From Brienomyrus brachyistius (lineage: Eukaryota > Chordata > Actinopteri > Osteoglossiformes > Mormyridae), in NCBI RefSeq assembly GCF_023856365.1, contig NC_064555.1, positions 14,101,754-14,165,753 of the forward strand: a DNA stretch of 64,000 nucleotides, given 5' to 3'. The position numbers were made by a program, and so were the translations under genes. The notes under the pieces were generated by a model, which did not search any database, was not told the origin of the DNA, and saw nothing but the letters and a program-made list of their open reading frames with translations. Positions 56,001 through 64,000 of the stretch are shown here, piece by piece. Each line of letters starts with the position of its first letter. Within the stretch, counting starts at the first letter, position 1.

Positions 56001-59000
56001 CAAAACGACTCCTGTCCTTTGGGAGAGGTGTGCTTTAGTGTGACATATATATTTTTTGCATTTCAAACTGTACTATTAGCAAAACAAGAAAACGATCATG
56101 AACCAACACCCATTAATAAGCAATGTTCTTATTTTCAAAAGTCCTGCATAGTACCTGAAAATGAATTGAAAATAGTCTTTAAGCACATTACAGTGAATAT
56201 GTCAACATAATCAAAATCATGCAAATATATACAGTACCAGTCTCAATCACGCTGAATAACATATATACTTTTAAGATAAAAAATAAATCTGTACCAAGAG
56301 ATTAAATCATCCAAAACTGTTATCAAAAAATAAAGAACTCAGTTAATCTTATAAATTTAAATCATGTATCAAGTATCTTTTGGCTGAATGGATTATTATT
56401 ATTATTATTATTAATAACAATGATGGACATTTTTTCTAACCACAACACAGTTCTTAAGAGGAAATTCAAGACAATGTTACCTGTAAGAAACACGATAAGA
56501 GACAAACAAAACGTACCTCATTTTTTTTTATATAGATGAAGGACTTTCTGCTTCATATATAAATTTCTGCCAGAAACCTTAAATGCAGAATACACAGGGT
56601 GGAGCTTCAGGTGGCTCCTCCATTAGCAATGTCACACACCGCAGGTGGCAAAAAGAAAAAAGCGGGAACAAAGGTGTGTGGTGCAGTACTGGAGCGGGCA
56701 GAGTGGTGTTACAGGTGCTGATCTACAGACAGATTGTAGGCCACTTGATAGAAGCTCCTGTGAACGCCAGTTTTGAGGTCAGTCAGCAGACAGCCTTGAA
56801 GAACCACAGATTCTGCCTCAGAGATTCTGAGAAAAACCCGCTGACAAAACAAGGCTTCTCAAGAAAGCACAGTCATTCTATTAGTCAAACCAGAATAGAA
56901 ATAGAGTAAAACAGGCATAGTGCGCTGCACCCGTTTTGTGCCATCCAGCGGGAAAAGCAGACTCAGACTGCAAAAACGAGACAACATTTTGACACCCGTC
57001 TGATCTTGTACACCTCTACACCGCTTCTTTGTGAACGAGTATCACGCACCACCAAATACGCAATCCATAGTATATTACAAGTGATGTGACCTGCTCTCTG
57101 ACCACAAAGGCAGACCACTTTAAAGCCAAATGTCCTAGAGTTGACTCAAACAGCAACTCCTACTGCAGCATCACACCCACGCTTCTTGGTCAAAGGACTC
57201 CAGTAGCATTAGCCGATAGTGCATCAGAACATCTCATGTCCTCCAATTCCCCCCACTGCAAGGTACGTCTGTTTCCATGAATGACAGCGCTAGCTTTCTT
57301 ACTAATAAGTACAACAGTACGCTAATACACAATGTAGAAACTGCCTTGCAGATACTGCTGTATTCCTGTGATGGTCATTTACAAAAAAAAAATGTTACTC
57401 AAATCCCACCTTCAAAAGGCTCCAACTCCATATGTTATATACAGTAATTGAAAAGAAGCACTTCACATGGGCCGAAAGCATAGCAGCCAAATTATCATTC
57501 AAACATATATGGTTTATGTGTCATTATAAATATACATCTAAGCCTATATATAAACATAAATCAACTATTCGGATTGACTAGTATCACAGCGACCAAGCAA
57601 CACTGCAAGATTTGCCATCTTTTTAAAACCTTTGTCACCGGCTCTCTGGATTAACAAATCGTATCAAGTTGAAAAGACAGCAAGTCGACAGATTAGCATT
57701 GGGTGTTCACAGTATAGCATCATCAGATATGTACACTGGATAGGACATTCACTCAGTCTGCAAATGATAAGAAACGTGATTGCTTTAAAAGCGCACTGAT
57801 GCTGTAAATGATCACGACAGGAAGGAAAGGGGACAGTGAAATCATCTTGAAACAACTTTGTCGAAGTTTGGAACAAAAATCTAAGCGCTCGTCTCAAGAC
57901 GTCAGCTAAATCAAAACACAGATGAGCAAATTGAATGCGATTCCCCTCATCTGATGCAATAATTATACCAAACTGTATAATAAAGTAAACGATGCTGTTA
58001 ACACTAAGAGGACTGCCTTCATTAGACACAGAAGAGGACTTCAACACCCAAGTGTGCCATCATTCATAACGTCACAGCCTTCCCTGATACAGGGCACAGC
58101 CAGGATTACTTGGAATCTACATCATACTTACGTTTCTTACATTTTCTTACACTGCATGAACCAGCCAAAGCTCTTCAGGGCTTAGATTACTGCCTGACAT
58201 TAACATACATCTCTTTCAGACCCAGACTGATTATACAAGGCTACAGACGGCTGCTACACAAACCAGTGAAGACCCATCGCCTTCATTATTCGGACAAAGA
58301 ATTAGAGTGTCTGGCCATCTCGGTGGGCCAGGATGGGAACTATGACACAGAAAACTGTCACTTTAATGAAGGTAACCTGCTGAACGAATACAGAATGTAA
58401 TTAATCTACAGGAACAGATACTTCAACTGGGAGAGGTATTATTTAAATGAATATAAAGGGTTGGTTGGGTAGCAGCATGAGGCTAATGACTGGAACAGCT
58501 GTTTACGGCGAATATATATACAGCAGAGCTGTCAGTGATAAGGGGAGCAACATCCTATCTCATCCGCAGACAGAGAAGGGCGTAGCAGCAGGACACTCAA
58601 CTCCAAGTTTAAAAACCAGCTCCACCTACAGTGCTCTGCATGCGCTGCTCTGAAAACAAGCTGCGGCAAATTATGCGCATCTGTCCATTCTTCAGGATGC
58701 GGGGGATTCCCACCAACACAGCAGATTCATAAGGAATGAGGAATTAATCTACATTGTCCAACACCAGTGGGGAGAAAACTATAGGTATCTGAAATCGGCT
58801 TTGCAGATTTTGGGTCAGAAAATCCTCCAAGTCATGCCTTGAAGCAGTATTTGGAAACCAACAAATAAACAAAAACAGAAAATGAATTTCCAGAACACAG
58901 ACTGCTACATACTAATACCAGCTAAACGTAAGGCATCAGGTGTCACATCATGGCAGTGATGTGGATGCCAAACACTACAATGTTATGCATTGAGGAAAAT

Positions 59001-59620
59001 AAACTAACAGAAATACATAGAACACTTTCATACGGCCCCTACACTGCCAGCTTCCACACAACACTTGGTAAAATCTGACCATTAAAAGACAAGAGTTGAA
59101 AAAGAAAACCCAGCCGCCTTTGGAAAATTCTGATAAATAGCGGTAGGAAAATCCAAGCACGTGTCACTCAGATATATTTAGGAGATGACGGCAGGTTTTC
59201 ACAGAGGGACGCATCACGGCCTCTTGCTTGCCGCATCTAGACTGCCAGGGGCAGAAGATATGTTCTATTCACACGGCCCTTCCCAACAAGTATCGGAGAG
59301 GTGGTGTATAGGACCCAGGGGAGACGACAAAAAGATAGGGCCTCCCACCTGCCTCGGTGCAAAGTGTTTGCTTTTCTGTGCCCTTTCCTCGACTCCGGCT
59401 AATTCCATGACGTCTTTGGAGAGAAAGTTTGGGGACGCAGTGCTAATAATAAAACAGAATACGCAGTACAACGGTATTAAATTTCCCTTTGTCCACGACG
59501 CTGATGAATGAAATAATTTAAAACCGATTATTGCAGATGAAGTAGCAGTAAGGGATGCATAAAGCTACACCTCAACGAGTCTGCATCCTATTTCCAAGTC
59601 GCCTCTTTGCATTACTTTAG

Positions 59621-59626
59621 TTTATT
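59621..59626 (-). terminator. prune1: Candidate prune1 poly(A) signal
   Basis: AATAAA on the minus strand lies about 605 bases past the prune1 stop. Other choices further left cannot be excluded. Confidence 0.35.
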
Positions 59627-60230
59627 TCCTTTCATCTGCTTTATCTAATCAGCTAGTGACCACAAGCTCTGGTCCAGAATATGGTCTATGCAGCCGGACT
59701 CGCGACACCCCAACTTAGCTATTAGTGACAGATTTGAACAAGCTCTGACAATCCATCCTGTTTCCAGAGACCTAAGTGACAAAGACATTTATGATCACCA
59801 ATCCCTCGTTTACATTCTAACGTCAAAACGACAACCGTCTATGATAACAGGTAACTAGGCACAGCATGTAAAACTAACCCTTTAACCAGGGTTACTGACC
59901 ACTACACCAAGGTATTAAAAAGTGTATCCGGAGTAGTATGATGCAGTCCCGGAGAGAACACCGAGGGTTTAATAAATGAAGAGCTTGGGCCAAAAACCAG
60001 GACTCTTCAAAGAACAAGTGGAACTGACAGAACGCCCCCAAAACCACACATCAGAGGCCAAAAAAGATGGCCGATTTAAAATACTGTAACTTTGTTCAGG
60101 AATCCGTTTGTCCAAAGAGATCGTAGAAAGAACACTGATTACTGCATAGAGGGAGATGTTGAGACTCCTGGGCTTGTGGTAAGGGTGGAGGTGGGGGCAG
60201 GAAGCACATACAGGAAGGCCAGCCCCCACC

Positions 60231-60701
60231 TCAATGTCCCCCAGATACTTCTTTGCCCTCTGTGGCCTCTGGGTTGGCCATCTTGCTAAACTTCTCCAGG
60301 ATGGCCTCGGGGCTGATTTTGGGCAGGCCGTTATCCAGGGGGCAGCCCTCCACCAGGCTATTCATGGGCGTGGGGGGAACCTGGCAGTCCTCCTCTGCTC
60401 CAATGTCCTCCGCCGCTGCCCGGTGTTGCCGCGATGCCGAGTAACGCCGGGTGCGCGTTTCGTCGTCCATGCTAGGGGAGCGGGAGGGGTCAAATTGGTC
60501 CTCCAATTCTAAGTCCTCCACATCCCCACAATGCACTGTTCTTCGCTCCCACTCCCTCAGGAAGTCCTTGATTATGGGCAACACTTTCTTACGGGAGGCC
60601 AGGGTGTTCCCTTGGAGGTAGGCTTTGACATCAGCATAAGGGCTGCTCATTGGAGACAGGTTAAGGCAGGGATTCTGGGCTTTGTCCAAGGCTTGGCTCA
60701 C
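60231..60701 (-). CDS. prune1: prune1 last exon
   Basis: The acceptor is TTTGTAG|GTG and the stop is TGA at 60231-60233. It encodes [19 protein letters not shown], an acidic variable stretch and the conserved [17 protein letters not shown] tail. Confidence 0.95.
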   Translation of the reverse strand: MSQALDKAQNPCLNLSPMSSPYADVKAYLQGNTLASRKKVLPIIKDFLREWERRTVHCGDVEDLELEDQFDPSRSPSMDDETRTRRYSASRQHRAAAEDIGAEEDCQVPPTPMNSLVEGCPLDNGLPKISPEAILEKFSKMANPEATEGKEVSGGH

Positions 60702-63700
60702 CTACAAAAGGCAAAAATAACCAGAAACAGTCCAACCCCGCAGAGAATTTTGCACACAGAATGTACTCAGATGAACCACATTGTGAGAATCTAGTCCTCT
60801 GCTGGTAGAACAGCACTTCATGGAGTCTCTCACCCCACAACCTAATTCAACACTGAATCACTGAAACTTATTGCACACTTTGTATCTAAGATAATACTTT
60901 AGGGTCAACAAAAAGTACAATGAAAACACATGTGAAACAACTGAATAAAACTCAATTACATTTATGAATTTTTCCAATTCATGGAAAAAGGTCATTTACA
61001 TGTTTCCATATACTTCCAAAAAAACAGAGGCTACGCAAGGCAGGAGTCTTTGTAAGACTACATTTCCTGCCTGGAGTTGGATGACCTGACAAGTTACACT
61101 GATCTTGATTGAAACCCCCCCATCCCGATGACAAAGGTAAGCCCACAAGCACTGTAGTAACTGTGGAACAAACCAAAAAAAAGGGTGATCTGCTGTGGTA
61201 TGGCATTTCTTACCTCCTCCCTGTAGAGTGTGCTGGAACTATAGACCGCTAGCTGGCGGAAGGGCTCGTTCTTCTCGTTGAAGGAGATCGTCATGGCAAC
61301 CAGTAGGCTAAAGCGGTGCTTGTGGCAAAACTCACAGAGCTCCTGTTGTAGACATCTCCGCTGCAGGAATGCCTGTCCAGAGCAATAACATACACAAACA
61401 GAGCGTCCCTGACATCAATAAGGCAAGAAACAGCATTCGGCTTTCATTTCAGCTCGGCGTGAATCATTATCTATAGCCGACGAAGCTGAACAGGGGTATG
61501 GATCGTTCCTTCTTAGACCTTATTTGCAGAAATATACAATTAGTGGGAAGAAACAGGTGACATGCAATACAGCGGAATGTAAACTGAACCCAGTTCTCTT
61601 TTCCAAAATCTTTTAATCGCCATGCTTATGCATCCCATGGATGTTCTGCTGGAAAAACATGTCTGACCATGGTCTGCTGTTTAACGATCACAAGGTGGAG
61701 CACAAGGCAGCTGATTCAACTCATGTTGTACCTCATTTATAACTCATAATAATAATCATAGACCACAGAACGCATCTGAAGTCATATTTCCTTTTAAAAA
61801 ACTGACATAATTATTATTTATTTTCTAAGTTGTGGAGGCACATACACTTTCTTTGCCCTCGCGGTGCATTCTGAGATTCAGCAAACGCTGCTGGTGACAT
61901 AACATCAAATATATAGTCTCAAAATAAAGCTGATTGTTTCAATTTGATCTGGACCAATCAGGGAGTGACAAATATTTTTCTCGCCTCAAAATCACATTTT
62001 ACTACAGAAAAAAGAACACCAGTGAAATAACTCCGGCTTTTATTAATAGTTTCATTGGCTGGAATTAAATTATTTGCAGTCGATTTTTTCGTGATTGTTC
62101 ATCACTGCATTCTGAATGAGGTTCCAAATGTTCCCCCGGTTCTGCGGTCAATAATAATAAAGATAAAATCTTTTCTTTTTCCCCTGAGGTGGCATTACTG
62201 TTACCTCACTCATCTTATTTCTTATACACACAGAAAATAATGAATAATGAATGAATGGGTGACACCACTGTCTACTCACATCGAGCGTCATATAAACAAC
62301 ACTGACGGCCAGTGCTAACTCTCCCCCAGACACTGCCTTCATGTCCTTCAGCAACATCTGCTCTGTCGTCAGGCCTGGAATCAAATGGACCGAGAAGGGG
62401 TATCAGGGACTGTGTCGAGATGAACGCCACATCATTACTGTTCACGTTCTTCCAAGGATACAGTGCACAGGCAGTCACGCCGCAATGGCTGAAAAGGGAC
62501 AATGAGTCGAGCTCAACCTGAAACATCGAACTTGGCGGTCTGCAGGGACTGGAAGAGAGCGCCCCTCGGAGGCAGGTCCGGGAAGCGCGACTCCAGCCAG
62601 ACAGCATACTGGCTGTCTTTGGGTGTCACTTTTCCCGCCTCCGGGGCCATGTTCACACAATCAAGGACAATGGCTCCTACGATGACAAAAACACAAAAGA
62701 GTGTTTAACTGTCTATTATCACACTGGGTAGAAAATGAAAGATCTTAAAAGACATTTAATTAAGGCAAGTTTTAACGCCTGATGTAATAAGAGACAGTGC
62801 ATTTAATCAATTATTATTTTTTGATGATACAGATGTAAAAATATACAGGTTAGCAGATTAAATTTAGCAGCTAGTAACTGAACAAACAGCCCATTGTCAA
62901 TGTTTCAGGGCACATCGAAAAAGTGATAACGTTAAGAAATTTAAATATAACTGCGCAAATGACACAGACTCTGCAGATCTCCCTGAACGTGTGGGTTGCC
63001 ATGGGGATTACCATATAAGAGTTGTGCCACCTGTTGGTCCAGCACCTCAGGAGCTTTCTGGGCAATGCGCTCAGTCACTAAGGTGGAACATGAGCCCACC
63101 GTCTCTACGGTTACGGGGCAGAGGCTGGACGGTGTCCGCTCCAATTGGTGATGGTCGATGACCTCGAAGACCGCCGTCTCCAGGCCACTGTCAGAGCTGT
63201 CGGGTGGGTGGGGTGGGGGTCATATCTCAGTGAATATCATACATATACGTAGGGAAAATATTTTTTTCTTTTTCATGCTGGTACCTTTTTTTACTTTTAA
63301 AACTGGCCACATTGCAACCATTACCAGACTGAAGAATTCCACGATATAATCCTATATCATGCTTGCACAATCTTTCCCCACCAATCAGATTACTTCTTAT
63401 TTGCACTATGACCACAGTATTCCAACTCAGTGTATGACATCACGCATCATATATCTGAGGCTGACAATTAAAGACACTTTGATGTAATAATGAATTTTAC
63501 AAATCAGATATGTAAAAGGGGTTCAGCAATGGGTCCGTAGGAGCATCCCAGTGCCCGCATTACTCTGCTACTACTCTCACCTGTGCAGCACGTTGTGATC
63601 CACCAGCGTGAGAGCCAGCTGCCCCGCCTCGTGGAGCCCCGCAAGGTCCACCTCATCCCGGAACAACAGCACCTCCGGTGGAAGGCCACACTGGCGCAAC

Positions 63701-63786
63701 AGGAACGTGTTGTCTGTGCGCAGCGCCAGCTCTGCTCGCCGGATGTTCAGAAGTGGGACAGCCACCTTTCCAGAGCTGCTGGACGT
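60231..63786 (-). CDS. prune1: Prune exopolyphosphatase 1, partial (N-terminal exon outside window)
   Basis: A DHH-family phosphoesterase. Human PRUNE1 is a short-chain exopolyphosphatase that also binds NM23-H1 and acts in cell motility and brain development. Six exons give 424 C-terminal residues (human total 453): 63581-63786, 63012-63196, 62518-62676, 62280-62374, 61214-61372 and 60231-60701. All junctions are in phase. The catalytic-domain part contains [12 protein letters not shown] and [20 protein letters not shown] carries the later metal-binding aspartate. [12 protein letters not shown] and [20 protein letters not shown] belong to the DHHA2 domain. The tail ends with [20 protein letters not shown], as in human. 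The first exon, with the NxxxDxD motif, must lie beyond 64000. In the DHH motifs this protein has DHN and DHH where human has DHH and DHR. Confidence 0.96.
61214..61372 (-). CDS. prune1: prune1 DHHA2 exon
   Basis: The acceptor is TGGACAG|GCA and the donor GAGGAG|GTAAGA. The 53 codons include [12 protein letters not shown] and [19 protein letters not shown]. Confidence 0.95.
62280..62374 (-). CDS. prune1: prune1 exon
   Basis: The acceptor is TTCCAG|GCC and the donor CTCGAT|GTGAGT. It encodes [14 protein letters not shown] and [10 protein letters not shown]. Confidence 0.94.
62518..62676 (-). CDS. prune1: prune1 exon
   Basis: The acceptor is ATCGTAG|GAG and the donor TTTCAG|GTTGAG. It encodes [20 protein letters not shown] and [10 protein letters not shown]. 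Confidence 0.95.
63012..63196 (-). CDS. prune1: prune1 exon with the second D-H motif
   Basis: The acceptor is CGACAG|CTC and the donor TATG|GTAATC. It encodes [18 protein letters not shown] and [20 protein letters not shown]. Confidence 0.95.
63581..63786 (-). CDS. prune1: prune1 exon with the first D-H motif
   Basis: The acceptor is TTCGCAG|ACG and the donor CACAG|GTGAGA. It encodes [16 protein letters not shown] and [15 protein letters not shown]. The sequence to its right (63787-64000) is intron with nothing recognisable. Confidence 0.95.
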
Positions 63787-64000
63787 CTGCGAAAGTAGGA
63801 AGGATTAGGCTATGGTGGCGTCTTATTCCTGCAGAGCATTTACAATCCCCTAATTAATCCACAAAGTCATTAAAACATTTGAGTATCATGTGGAACAAAC
63901 ATCCAAATGGGATCAATGCCTTGTAATAAAGGTCTATAAAGAACCATTGCTAAGCACAGCTCGCCAATATTCACACTGCAATGAGCGTTTGAGCGGAACT

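Larger units (their letters stand above)
50161..60230. other. bnipl-prune1 intergenic region and prune1 3'UTR
   Basis: No recognisable exon on either strand. It holds a palindromic MITE (50912-51075), the 3' part of a GATGGATGG-type repeat in reverse (52947-53076), a TTA/ATT trinucleotide run near 56392-56414 and AT-rich unique sequence. Open frames at 51337-51684, 52434-52790, 56583-56909, 57664-58047 and 58110-58400 have no match I recognise. The right end is prune1 3'UTR. Confidence 0.5.

Noticed and set aside
57664..58400. Open frames of 127 and 96 codons near the prune1 3' end
   Set aside because: No similarity recognised, no splice context, and composition like the surrounding non-coding DNA.

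Overview
This is nuclear DNA of a ray-finned (teleost-type) fish. The genes have many short exons with GT-AG junctions and phases that match. Intergenic DNA is rich in fish-type interspersed repeats (tRNA-headed SINEs, short palindromic MITEs, a family ending in GATGGATGG) and in poly-G/C, TA and minisatellite tracts. No prokaryotic operon, phage or CRISPR array is present. Species cannot be fixed from sequence alone.

Five protein-coding genes can be read, in this order: gabpb2 (minus, coding 15228-19873), mllt11 (minus, 24106-25719), cdc42se1 (plus, 32860-36968), bnipl (minus, 42342-49562) and prune1 (minus, 60231-63786, with its first exon beyond the right edge). Order and relative strand match human 1q21.3 (PRUNE1-BNIPL-CDC42SE1-MLLT11-GABPB2) read in reverse, so this is an old conserved block. 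mllt11 and cdc42se1 are head to head across about 1 kb. bnipl follows prune1 in tandem.

Region by region: 1-600 is a CpG-rich block with an unrecognised minus-strand candidate exon. 0.6-15.2 kb has no recognisable gene and carries dispersed repeats, two with clear target-site duplications. 15.2-22.1 kb is gabpb2. 22.1-25.8 kb holds mllt11 and its 3' flank. 25.8-37.2 kb is the divergent promoter and cdc42se1, with a 51-bp minisatellite in an intron. 37.2-41.7 kb is intergenic. 41.7-50.1 kb is bnipl, which contains a 1.1-kb transposon-like insertion. 50.1-60.2 kb is intergenic plus the prune1 3' region. 60.2-63.8 kb is prune1.

The genes are neighbours rather than a pathway: an ETS-complex transcription subunit, a small TCF/LEF-associated protein, a CRIB-only CDC42 effector, a BCH-domain scaffold and a DHH-family phosphodiesterase/exopolyphosphatase. 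I see no wholly new system. The most unusual sequence-level signals are two independent minisatellites that copy a functional splice donor: four 27-bp copies at gabpb2 exon 3 and five 32-bp copies at bnipl exon 3. Next is a pair of opposite 1-bp indels in adjacent bnipl BCH-domain exons, which cause a premature stop unless they are assembly errors.
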